The translations under genes and the position numbers were made by a program. A DNA stretch of 64,000 nt, taken from positions 5,566,501-5,630,500 of the forward strand of contig OW051470.1 in the NCBI GenBank assembly GCA_932521025.1. The letters are read 5' to 3'. Of this stretch, positions 24,842 to 35,578 are shown piece after piece. Every line of letters begins with the position of its first letter. Position 1 is the stretch's first letter. The notes beneath the pieces were generated by a model. That model did no database searches and was not told the origin of the DNA. It saw nothing but the letters and a program-made list of their open reading frames with translations. The stretch is from Oscheius onirici. Its lineage: Eukaryota; Nematoda; Chromadorea; Rhabditida; Rhabditidae.

Positions 24842-27800
24842 TCAGTCGCTATCCGAGTCGATTGTGACCACTTGACGTTTCTTTTGTTTCGACTGATTAG
24901 GCAGATCGTCCTAAATATATAAATGTTATCAGTTCAACAAAATTCCTACATCATCGTCCTTTTGTCTTTTCGACGCTTTCGGATGGTTGTTCCCTCGGTT
25001 TCCACGAAGCGTTCTAGAAGATTGAGGACTGTCGTCGGCGAGAAGTTCCATCACGGTAAACAGCGGTTGGAATTTGTGTTTCATCATCATCGACTTTTCG
25101 TTACTGAATTTATCTTTTCTTCAAAGTATCTATTTTAAATTGCTCCCAAGTCTGTGTGTGTGTCTGTTGAAGCTCTAATTGAGATAAGGAGGGGAGCTTT
25201 GTGTGCACTAATTAGTTTTTAACAAGTTGCGACAGGACAAGCAAGTGCGCGAAGTGTTCTAACGACTTTGATAGTTTCTTTGGGGGGACAGGGGGTGACT
25301 GGAACAGAGTGACAAGGGAAGAAGGGAAGGGACAGTAGGACTGAGACTCACTAAAGCTAGGAACGGGCCGGCCGATCCGTTCAGGTCCTACATTTTGAAA
25401 TTAGACTTGGGAGGGAGCGGGTTCCAATACAGTTTCGGTAGTTTCTTTAGAGGGTCAGGGAAAGTGATTGCAGGAGAGTAACAAAGGAGGGATAAAAGGG
25501 AAACCGTAACTAGGTCTCCGTGACATAGCGAAGTCATGAACTTCTACTTTAGCCCTGGAAGGGCGTTGCTAACCTTGTTTTGAAAAACTCACCAGGTAAT
25601 AGTTTTGAATGCTTCTTGGATCTCTCGCTTCGACAGTAACGTTTCTGCCACTTTTTGTTCTTTCGACAAGCAGTGTTCGATGAAACATTGCATATGGGAT
25701 AACAGCTGTTCCAGACACAGTTTCACAGCGACCTTCTTCGTCTGCGTTTTCTGAGTCGTCTGATTGTTGCCCATGTGAATCTCGCCATTAGCTATCATCT
25801 TCTTAATGAGTTGGCCAATCAGCTCTGCCACCTTGTTCGCCATGTCGGAGTCATTAATCAAAGCCTGAAAATCAATTTCGACATTTCTAAACGATGTACT
25901 CACTCTAAAACAGTTGATTGTGAAAAAGTCGTCTTTCGAAGGAGTTCGTGAGAGAATTGTCCTCAAGAGATTCATTCCCGGCTCTCTGTCTATCCGCTTT
26001 AACGTGATCAAAAGATTAACCACAGCCTCTGTATGTTGTTCCGATTTTATCTTCGGAACAACGGATAACATCCAGTCAAAGGGAACACTTTCTGAATGAA
26101 CTGCAAAGAGGGGTTACGGTATAATAAGAGACTCACTCAGATGCCAAAGGAAGAACTGAGCCGCGGTTGTCCATTCTAAAGAGGCCGTGATCAAATTGCA
26201 AATGTTATCCTTTCGGAACAACATGGTTCCTTCTCGAATCATAGACCCGACTATGGCGGACAGTTGGGAAGAGTCTATGTGGTAACAGATGATTTTAAGC
26301 AGCTGAAATTGGTCTTTTTCGATGGGTTGAAGATCAAACAAACCTCGGGAGAAGAGCCAATATCTTGAAGGTATTTCTCGAATACAAAAGTAAGCAGTAA
26401 ACTGAACAGTTGCTCGTCTTCCAATGCGATTGTCTAAAACGATCATTTCATCAAAAGACTATCAGATATTACCTCTAGGTCTTCGGTTAACATTTCGGAA
26501 ACCTCTTTATCACTAGCATTAGCCACCTCCTCGTAGCACTTGAGGTAGTCGTTGCTAGAAGTTCCAGGACCGAAGCCACACTAAACGTATGATTCTTTTT
26601 GATCAAAGTAGTTTTACCTTGATAAAATAAAGGAGAAAGATCGTAATAAAGTTATCCTTTTCCCTCATGGCTGCAATTATCCGGACAAGAGGTGTTCGCG
26701 AAGTAGTCTCATTGATTGGAGTGAAACTGAAAGAGACTTTAGAGCTACTGAAAAACTTACCACAAGTTTCGGAAGACGATAAAGATGGGATGGGAGAAGA
26801 TGTCTTGATAGATGTCTTGAAGTTCCGAATTCGGTTCAGGAACAAAACTTTTCTCCGCTTCGGGTCTTCCCATTACTGCCAAGAGACAATGACCCATCAT
26901 CCAGTGTTGTTCCTCTTCCACATTGTCTTCCTGAACCATTAAATAAAGAATAAAATGGAACAATCACATTTTCTAGAAGTTTTTGAAGAAGTTTTCCCAC
27001 AGACTCTCCTTTGTCTCCTTCATCCGACTCTTCTGACGTGAAAGCAGTCCGTACCATTTCGACAGCATCTTTGAAGTCGTCCCTCAACTGCGTCAGATTC
27101 AATTCGAGCTCTTTTTCTTGTTCTTCTTTGGACATTGTCTGAATAGAGTCATATTGAATAAGTTTAGAACAAGAAAACCCGTCGTAGTCTCGTCTGAGGC
27201 GGACTCGGAGACTTGCTTCTTCTCGATAGCGCTTCCTCTCGCCGAGTTTCCTTCTTCGCCTTGTCGTTCATCTCTTTCACATTGTTATTGTTTTTCGAGA
27301 AACTGAAAATAGACTTGTGTAAAAGTGAAGAATGCTTACTCTTGAGCAGAGACAAAGTCCTTGAAGACTGCTCTGATCCCGTCCCTAACACCTGAATCGA
27401 CTCTTGGACTCTCGAGGATATTCGATACAGAAGGTTGACCACTAAACTCCGTTTATTGTGAAGACACCGGAAAAAACTCACTTGGACTCAAAGAAGTCGT
27501 TTATGATTTTCATGCCCACATTAGCAGCAAGTGCAACACGCGGACTCATCTGCGGATAGATCTCTTTGACTGATTTGATCAAATATTCCAACAGAGAGCT
27601 GGCTTTTGTCGCCTGGACTCCGATACAGTACCGAACAACGGCTGAAGGAATTCTTTTATAAGAATCAAAGTAAGTGTACCTAAAGCAGGCTCCAATGCAT
27701 AAAAGGGCGTGTTTTGGTCACAGAACAGCCAGTCGAACCAAAGGGCCGCTTTGCACCATTGGGATTCTGTTCCAAACTGAAAACCTCTTTATAATGTTCA

Positions 27801-29538
27801 AAAAGAGACCTACGGAAGCTGTGTTGATGATCCAATGGATGAATTGCATTCTCGCCTCGTAGATATTTCCTTGTTGGTTTTGAGGGAAGTAGAAGAGAAC
27901 GTAACGGATGAGTTCAGCCCGCATACTCTGACTATCCGGTCCTTTAAGATGTTGAGCTGTGAACCAGTCCAAATGTTTCGATTGGCCGTTGAATCGCATT
28001 CCCATGATCATGAAATCCACTTTCTTGCTTATGTCCGAGGAGATTCGACTGGCACAGATTGGAGGGATACACGACTTGAACAGGACTTCGTCAAAGGCTG
28101 AAAAACTATTATTTTTGAAACTTGTAATTTTGAAGGCCAACGGGAGGAGATAGTGATCAAAAAACTTGTTTTGTCTAGCGCCAAGTCCTCGTTATGATTC
28201 TCGTTTCTCATTCATTCAAAAATGATTCTTCTTCTCTTTTTCTGCTTCGTTTTTCTGGCCCAATCCGAGTGGACTTGTAACACCTACACCCGAATCAACG
28301 AAACCAGACAAGGCTTTCCGATCAGCTGTCCGACAGAGACCTGTGTTCGTTACAATTTCACCTATTTGAAGGTGGATGGAGAAGTGTTGGACAGTTTCTT
28401 GGAGGAGAATTGTGATTTGATTGGACTGTGTAATGGAAATGAAACAATCGAAACTACGACAGTCAGCAAGGAGCTGTACGAAGAAAAAATGGGAGCCAAG
28501 TTGGCAGAGAGTCTAGAAGTCAACAATGTGACCGTCAGTGGAGATTGTTGCTATACTCAAGGCTGTAACTAATAAACTACAAACCTTTGATTCCGAATGT
28601 AGTAGGTGTTTTGATGAGATCGGTCAGCAGATCGAGGATCTTTGGAATCTTGGATATTCTCATGAGACAGAAGAACAAATCACGTCCTAGAAGGAACGAT
28701 TCCTGTGGTTTTTTTCTGAAACTTGTATTTGGAGACTTCAAACAAAAGGCTACCTGATAATGAGAGTCAGAAGATCCACAAAGACGTTTTTCTCCTTGTC
28801 CAGAAGCGGATTCTGAGCAATGTCGGCTATTATATGGCCGTAGGTGTTGATAACCAGACCATAGAGAGTCGAGCCACTTTTCATACTGCCAAACATATAG
28901 TCTTTCTGGTCCATGAAGAGTGTGGCAAATTCTTTGGCAAGTCGTAGTCGGCTGCCCCATTCGCCAGTTCCGTTGAAGGTCTTGACGAAGTTTTGGAGAG
29001 TGCTGTCTAGCTGAAATGGGAAAAGTTTCTTTTATTCTCATTAAAAAAAACCTTGGGAACATTGAACTTGATGGCCTCTTTGAAAAAGACGAGAATCTGG
29101 TCTTTGCAGGACTCTTGGAGTTTGCCGAACATTTCGATGCTGACCATATTGAGCGTGTAGAGCGCTTGGAACCACATGTCTCCCATTTGTGAGAGCAAAT
29201 GAATGTACTAAAGGCATTTTTTCCTCAAGATTTAGTGTTACTAACCTTATCAGTTTGCTCCTTTTCGGTCATCATAAGACAGACTAGAGCTTGTCCGACA
29301 TCAATCTTTCTGGGCGGATCGGCTGACATCTGGATAACCATATCGGCAGTTTCCTAAATGTTTGAATAAAAGTAGTTGGCTTAGATCTCACCTTTTCCGA
29401 CAACTTTTCAGTATTCTTCTCGAACATGACCGTCAGATTGACCATCGTCCCGAAAAAGTCTGGTTCCGGCGCGTCCAGTCTCTCTTTCAGAACAGAGAGT
29501 TTGGCTAGTCTCCGTGCAAACGCAGGATCTGTCGTCAT
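24842..29538 (-). CDS. ints-3: Integrator complex subunit 3 (INTS3)
   Basis: The start at 29538 (MTTDPAFARRLAKLSVLKER) lies four bases after a TTTCAG. The protein is an all-helical repeat spread over about 15 exons. Diagnostic stretches are DSQSMRAELIRYVLFYF (about 27930), MIREGTMLFRKDNICNLI (about 26220) and, before the tail, HKFQPLFTVMELLADDSPQS (about 25050). The C-terminus is basic then acidic and ends SDSD with a stop at 24842, as in animal INTS3. INTS3 is part of the nuclear Integrator, which cleaves snRNA and other nascent transcripts, and of the SOSS single-strand-DNA sensor. One intron (about 28125-28588) contains a complete plus-strand gene. The upstream minus-strand gene ends only 115 bp before this start, suggesting co-transcription. 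The last large intron (about 25.1-25.6 kb) is unusually long for this locus. Confidence 0.82.
28222..28572 (+). CDS. Small secreted Cys-rich protein nested in an INTS3 intron
   Basis: A single 116-aa ORF begins with a signal peptide (MILLLFFCFVFLAQSEW). The mature part contains ten cysteines and ends DCCYTQGCN, the CC...CN ending of Ly6/three-finger and related nematode secreted domains. Several NxT/NxS sequons (for example NETI and NNVT) suggest glycosylation. It lies on the opposite strand to INTS3, entirely within one of its introns. The cysteine pattern is suggestive, not diagnostic, of a three-finger fold. Confidence 0.7.
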   Translation: MILLLFFCFVFLAQSEWTCNTYTRINETRQGFPISCPTETCVRYNFTYLKVDGEVLDSFLEENCDLIGLCNGNETIETTTVSKELYEEKMGAKLAESLEVNNVTVSGDCCYTQGCN

Positions 29539-29653
29539 TTTGACTGAAACTAAGAGGCTGAAATGGAGATCAGAAATGACAATAACAAAGTACAGACTTG
29601 AATCAACTGAAACAAAATGAGCAAAACAATTAGAAGACAAGGGTTTATTGAGA
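29539..29653 (-). promoter_or_regulatory. Candidate intercistronic region of a two-gene operon
   Basis: Between the stop of the upstream gene (29654) and the INTS3 start (29538) there are 115 bp. Reading the minus strand, an AATAAA follows the upstream stop within 10 bases, and TTTCAG lies 4 bases before the INTS3 ATG (TTTCAG then TCAAA then ATG). That spacing and acceptor are what nematode operons with SL trans-splicing show. Inference only. Confidence 0.5.
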
Positions 29654-32600
29654 TCATTCAGCGACATAGTCCTTGTACATTCGGGCTTTGGATGGCCGCC
29701 CTGACCGACGAACCTTCAAAGTAATTTTCAAGAGATCTGAAAATAAACTTACGGAATCTTGGTTGGCAGCTTTGGCTTGTTGAGAAGAAGTAGACGAGTC
29801 TGGTCCGTAGTCTTCTTCCAGAAGAGTCTAAAAGTAGATTTTTTAAATTAGATGCTTTCCCTATCGATTTTAAATCTTTTTGGAAATGTTATGTAAAATT
29901 GATTGTTTTCGAATATTTGAATACAAAAAACTATACAATATCAAAATGAACTAAAAGAAAACATCAAAAGTTTGAAAAAGAAGCCATTTGTGTTGCTGTT
30001 TCCCTCAGAAGAAGACTGATGGCTTCCACTCCGCGATCTGTTCTTCACGCCAAGGAACACTTGCAGAATCGCGTCAAAGACACCATCCTCGGCATCGAGC
30101 AGGTATTCCCTTCTCTTTTAAAATTCTAATAAACTAAACATAGATGCTGCTACAGCTTCCACAAAAAGGCGACAAGGTGGAGGTGGAGACTCAGACCAAG
30201 AACGGCGTCCCGGGACAGCGCACCACGAAAGATATCGTCTTGCCGGAAAAGTCGCATTCTTCTGTGACGGAACTGTCCTCGAAGAAGAGCAATTCTGATG
30301 TCCAGGCCGACCTTCTGCCAGGAGCTGTCTGTGTCAAAAACATGAAGGATACAGTCGGAGTGACTATTGAGACAGCTGTCACAGTGACCAGCAAGGGAAC
30401 CAGTCGTCTCGTCACCATGACCACCGAATGTCCGAACCATGTTCCCAAGCGTCTCAAGTGTAACAACAAGTGGTACGACATCGTTTAGACTTCTTTTCCA
30501 CAGAACTGCCAATAAAATAGTTCGGCTACCTACCTCGTTCTGTTGGAAAGACTCTTGTTCTTCAGTTGTCTCGAAGTGATGATTGTTTCTGTTAGAAGAT
30601 GGTTCTTCTTGAGCAACAGGCTGCAATACCAAGATGCCTTTACAGTTGAAATGACTACCTTATAGATCTTGGTCACTTGTCCATCCATACTTTTTAAAAT
30701 GATCGATCCGGCTCCTGGTCGAACTGGGTGTCTTTTCCGTTTCTAAAACGCATAAAACTTCTAACAAAACAGAGATTGTACCGCTGGCGGACTTTCTTCT
30801 CCCGGCATGTAGAATGATCCTCCAACAACTTCTTCACCGGCCACATTTTCTCCATATTGCCCAGATTCTGAAGGAGCGAATCCGCCTGTCTGCTTCTCGC
30901 GGTTCAATCTGAACAAAGCTTATTGGGAGAAAGGTACGATGCATGCTTCAAACTGGTTTTGAGTTGTCTCCGTTCATCAGCCGTGCACTCGCTTGAAAAG
31001 TACTTGGTCAATTTCTCCATTTTGGTATAAGAGTCGTCTCCAGTCGAATTTTCATGGTATCCACACCTTTTCCCACTTCTCGCACAACAAGCCTTAGACA
31101 TGGAATTGGCGCAAACATAGCTTCGGAAGAGCGAGCAAGTCTCCTCGTTAGTTCCATCTTTGCAGGAACAGAGTAATTGGCCGAGAACTTGCTGACTTTC
31201 TAAAGATGAAATGCATAAAAATGGGCAGGACAGGTACCGTCATTAGACATGCTGACAAAGTCCTGAGTGGTCGGAATTATGTCGAAAGGAGAGGCCCAGA
31301 TGAAGGGACAATCTAAAGATCGTTAGATTTATCCATTTAACTCACTCTCATTCAGAAGAGGCTCCTCCGTTTTAGAATAGAAGACTTTGTACGGGAAGTG
31401 CGGACTGTTAGCAAAGTCAATTTCGCCAATTACTCCGTTAAAGAAGGGCGAATACATTCCGCCTCTGATCTGTCGCAAGTCCACATTTCTGAGCTGGAAG
31501 AAGATTATTTGGATGAGAAAATGTTAAAACTCACATAAACTTTGCTCTTGACACTGTAGGAAATGGGAGGTGGAGGCGGATTGTACTCTTCAATGTCCTC
31601 ATCAAACTTGTCTTCTGGAATCACATAGGGTGGTAGATGAATCGAATGAGGCTTTCGCTTGAAGAATCTCTGAAAAAGAAGTGAACAACAGAACAAATTC
31701 ACCTCAAAAGCTGTGATCTTTCCAATGGCCTGATTGACGTGCATTGTGCTGAAAGGAACGACCTCTGCCCACCGAGTGTGACTCTTCAGCTCTTCGTTGG
31801 CCTGTTCCAGAACGATCGCTCGAAATGCGTCGTAATCGGGAGCCTCAAGAAAGCGATACAATCGAACAAAAACAGTTCAAACCTCGGCATGTATTTCTCG
31901 AATCTGCACTTGGAAGACGTCTTCTATCGTAGTCATACAGTCCTTAATCATGGTTTGATAGGGTCCGCTGGAACAGCTAAAACCATCTAAAACTATTATT
32001 TCTCAGTACAAATTGTGTCGCACCCGGTACTCCATACTGACAGAACAGATCACAGATTATTCTGTTCAAAGTGGTCTTGGACAAGGGGTCGATCATCGGC
32101 TTGGCCCAAGTGAATCCAGTCTTCAGATCAGTCATGATGAATATCGTGTTGTAGACGAGAGACTGATAGACCCCGTTTTCCATCTCGATAAAGTCTATCT
32201 GCAGATACTGCAGAGGTCTGTCTCCCACATATGTTGGAGGCTCCATAAAGTTCAAAGACAGCGGTCTGTTCTGGAAGAAACTTGGTCGAAAAAAAAGAGA
32301 ATATTCACGTACATCCTCTCCAGGCAAGTCAATTTCTTCTCCTCCAGCGTGGCCAACGTGAAAGAGTTGATAGAATGCATGAACTATTCTAAATACTCTT
32401 CTGATTAGAAAACAAGTATGCTTACCCGGTTCTGTCGTCTTGTCTGTACGAGATGACGGCGGGACAACAAGCACCTTCTTTCAACATCCTTTTTCTTGGC
32501 AATTTGCGACTAAAAAGTAAAATGTTAAATACTTATGATACAACCCACGTTCTAGACTGCAAAACTTGTTTGTGTTCACTTCTCGAACAATGAATGATCT

Positions 32601-33327
32601 GCCTCTTGCGGTTCGGTTGCTTCGTATGCATGAGAAACCGACAGTGACTGGCTTGCTCTACAAGACTCCTCCATTTTTCGAACTCGACCATGTTGATGAA
32701 AATCTGATGATGCATCTCGAGTGGCAGCTGGTGGAGTTGCTAAAGAAGAAAATTGAAAGGAAAAACTGAACAATACCATTAGATGTCTCCTCAAATGTAT
32801 TGTAGAGGCAAAAGCGTCCTTACAGTCTCCTACTGGACACAAAATCGAATTCTAAAGACGTTCAACTCGACAATCTTTTAGACTCACATTGAAAGAGCCA
32901 TGAACTTTGTATCGATGAGTATTGTAGGCTGTTCTGTCAGGAAAAGTGACAGATTTGCCCATATGATGACAAATTCGGCACATTAACATGTTCTCCATCT
33001 CCAGTGGTTGATACAACTGAATTGGTTTTCATAAAGTAGAAAAATAGACTCACTTCATAAAGGACATTGGCATCATAATGATTACTGTTGATGTTACAGT
33101 CGTAGTCTCCTTCCATTTCTCCCTCAATCTCTTCTCCTTCCATTTCGGCGATGATTCCGTCTTCATAGACCTTAACTGAACTGTTAAATGTGCCAATTTG
33201 ATCCTACCTCTTCTTCATCTATCTGAATAGTTTCTTCCTGAACAGACACTGGTTCCGTCTGAAACTGAACTCTTCTAGAAGTATAAGTATCTCTCACATC
33301 GTGTGTTGTAGAAGGTCCTGCTTCCAT
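29654..33327 (-). CDS. C2H2 zinc-finger protein with integrase-core (DDE) domain, probably transposon-derived
   Basis: The start at 33327 (MEAGPSTTHD) leads into an acidic N-terminus, then two zinc-finger-like motifs (CRICHHMGKSV... and CPVGDCKDAFASTIHLRRHL). Further on (about 32000-32280) is an rve-like integrase core: LQIDFIEM with the first Asp, IFIMTDLKTGFTWAKPM with the second, then ICDLFCQYGVP. The next exons read VLDGFSCSS and an RWAEVVPFSTMHVNQAIGKI helix. A basic linker (SVKSKVYLRNVDL) and a Cys-rich segment (LLCSCKDG...CC...KRCGYHENS) precede the C-terminus ...KARMYKDYVAE at 29654. The order resembles host proteins built from Ginger/gypsy-type integrases such as KRBA2 and SCAND3. 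Intact exons across 3.7 kb argue for a host gene. An intron of about 0.7 kb (about 29830-30530) holds a plus-strand gene. Confidence 0.6.
30019..30488 (+). CDS. Hypothetical protein nested in an intron of the integrase-core gene
   Basis: Two exons: MASTPRSVLHAKEHLQNRVK and the following residues to about 30101, a 41-nt intron ending ATAG, then 30144-30488, for about 134 aa. The C-terminal half contains TVGVTIETAVTVTSKGTS and ends CPNHVPKRLKCNNKWYDIV. There is no signal peptide or known motif. An AATAAA follows at about 30512. It is transcribed against its host gene. Function unknown. Confidence 0.6.
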
Positions 33328-33414
33328 TATGTTTGTGTCGCCAGAAAATTTGGAGGAAATACTAAAATAACTATCGATTGGTCTCCACTTGATTAAAATA
33401 AGAAAACAAGGCTT

Positions 33415-34205
33415 TTAGATTCGATCGGAAAAGCGTCTTTTAGAATTTTTCAGAAAAGGCAAGAATTCCTCATAAAGATATGTTCGAATCGAGATTTTTA
33501 AATGACACTGACCGTTCTGTCCTCGCTCAAAAACTATGCAGAGGGGCGCCATCGATATTTGTGCTCTGTCTAGATAATCTCCGAAAGGTTCAAACGGTCC
33601 TAATTGCAAAAATACTTCGTCTGAAAGATGGAAAACAATGAGATGAAATGAACTGAATTGTCGACAAAAGGAAAGAAAAATAGTATGCGGAGAATATTTT
33701 TAAGTCAGCCAACTTCTGGAAATCTCTGGCGTCCGCTGAAATACTGTATTAAAAAAATATCTGTAACAAGCATTCCCAGAACGATCTGTAAATTCGATTG
33801 AGATCTTGTTTGACTTGTCAATCCTATTGTCAGACATCTTTGACCCGAAAGCGTCCATAACTAGAGTGCTCACGAGCTCGATTGCCATTTGGAAGTTCCT
33901 GTTGCTTCGATAAGATTTTAGTCAATCTATGGTCGAATTTGTGTGTCTTCACACTTTCAGATCTTTGGAACCTCGTGACCAAAAATGGTCTAGAAAAAAT
34001 CTGCACCTGTTCTAGATGCACGGATCAGAAGAAGTATACGACGGACCGGTCAAAAGGTCTTGTGTTCCTTCCTGTTTTTCTCTGTTTAATAAATAAATAT
34101 CACCAATTGCTCGTTTTCTAAGTTTGTGCCGTCCTCCCATAATGATGAGTCACCGAAGGATGCAAATGTTGTAGACGTAGACATTCCGCCTCCTCGGGAA
34201 GACAT
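33415..34205 (-). CDS. Possible RAD9-like (9-1-1 clamp) gene or fragment
   Basis: Minus-strand pieces appear in a consistent order: MSSRGGGMSTSTTFASFGD (start 34205), then FLVTRFQRSESVKTHKFDH (about 33970), SNKISIEFTDRSGNA (about 33800), then FLQLGPFEPFGDYLDRAQI and MAPLCIVFERGQNG (about 33560). The beta-strand/helix order and the ...VKTHKFD.. and ...F..FGDYLDRA.. stretches resemble the second half of the RAD9 clamp domain. The first clamp half is missing and the pieces need uncertain splices or frame changes, so it may be truncated. Its start is only 24 bp from the divergent exonuclease paralogue. Confidence 0.3.
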
Positions 34206-34228
34206 TTTTCCTGGACTGTCTTTGATCA

Positions 34229-35465
34229 ATGTCTAGTACTCGTTCCACTTCCAGCTTCCAGTCTGATGAGCTGTGAATCTTACTACTAATGTCTCTAATG
34301 ATCTGTTCAGTCGCGGAACTCTCGCCTTCTTTGACTGTGCAAGTTCAGGCCTGTTTGCTGATAAAATTAGGTTTTTCGAGCTGAAACATAGCAGATGTGC
34401 TGAAGAATTCGGAACTGCCTTCAGCCAGATTATCGACTAGAGTACGTGACGAACACTGCAGTAATAAAGTCAATTTAGCCACTGGGAAAGTAAGTCCGAG
34501 AATACTCAACCTGGCCGTACTTACCTACGATATTAGTTTGCTCTTGACAGACCACGCCAAAATGAAGAAGAAGCTGAAACAACAGGTACTTTGACCTTTT
34601 GAATTGGGATATTTTCCAAAAAGTTGAGAGATGGCGACTCGTTGTCTATCGGAGTGGACACTGTGACTAACCATCGAGTGTTTCATGTTGATCCTCAAAT
34701 ATCTGAGAGGAGATTAGCGAAGGCTCGCAAACTGCACGGAGACAATTCTCAATTCAGTGAGTACCTGCATGAGATGCAAAACTAGAGTTACAGAAAATAT
34801 CAAATATCGGGAAAGGTACGAAGGGCTTCTTCCATTCAAGAGCTTCTGGCCTGAAATTGTCAAATTCATTGATTCTCTTCCCAAACCTGTTTACCTAGGT
34901 AATAGTTTTTAGTATTCGTATTTCTCTTTAGTCGGTCACAATGCAGTGAGGTTTGATTTGAGACTGCTGTACTCCGAGTTGGCAAGGAGTGACCTGTTGG
35001 ACGATGAACTTCCCTCCGAGGTTTGACGAGCTCTCCGCAGTCCCAAGTCAGGTATTCTTCGTCGATTCGATGTTCGCGTTCATGAACATTGAAGAAACCA
35101 AGCACGGAGAAATTGAGGGTCTCCTCCGAGACAGTTTCGATGCGGGATCCGACGATCAACTTACTGGCCATCCTTGGAGCCATCTTCTGAAGAAAGGCTA
35201 TTCTGTAGCCACGGATGGATTCAGGACGGATGCTCGTGGACGGCTAATACCAACCTCCGTTCTGACGGTAAATACCAACTGGAGAAGATACACAAGGAAG
35301 TAAGTATCGCGCAATTTAAAAGAAAGTGTTGTACAGATTATAGGTGGGTATGTAACCAAGAATTCTCTCGCCGACTGTCAAACTCTCCAGCAAATCTGTA
35401 TCTCTTTGGGAAGCGACTTTCTCGAATACCTCAAAGAGACAGCGGCTCCTCTCAAATTCCAATAG
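34229..35465 (+). pseudogene. TREX-like exonuclease paralogue 1, catalytic set incomplete and in-frame stop
   Basis: Motif I reads FFDCASSGLF: the Asp is kept but the Glu of the DxE pair is Ala. Motif II is GHNAVRFD, intact. A family-specific VFFVDSMFAFMNIEET follows. The motif III region (NSLADCQTLQQIC) keeps an Asp but lacks the His five residues before it. The end is ...TAAPLKFQ with a stop at 35465. In the exon after motif I the frame set by homology meets TAG at 34438-34440, one base before the gtacgt donor. It is either a pseudogene or uses an unseen splice. Short introns match those of the next paralogue. Confidence 0.6.
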
Positions 35466-35578
35466 ACGAAAAAGTATGCGGCAGTCGGCAAACAGATGTT
35501 TTCTTACGCGGCAACAGGTTTATTTTGAAATTGTTGTGAAATCAGTCTTCTTGAAGGATTTCATCCACATCTCCAAAT

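Noticed and set aside
32576-32842. Alternative reading of the zinc-finger exon of the integrase-core gene as its own 88-aa protein
   Set aside because: The frame after the finger differs from the one that continues into the integrase exons; the open stretch is an intron read-through.
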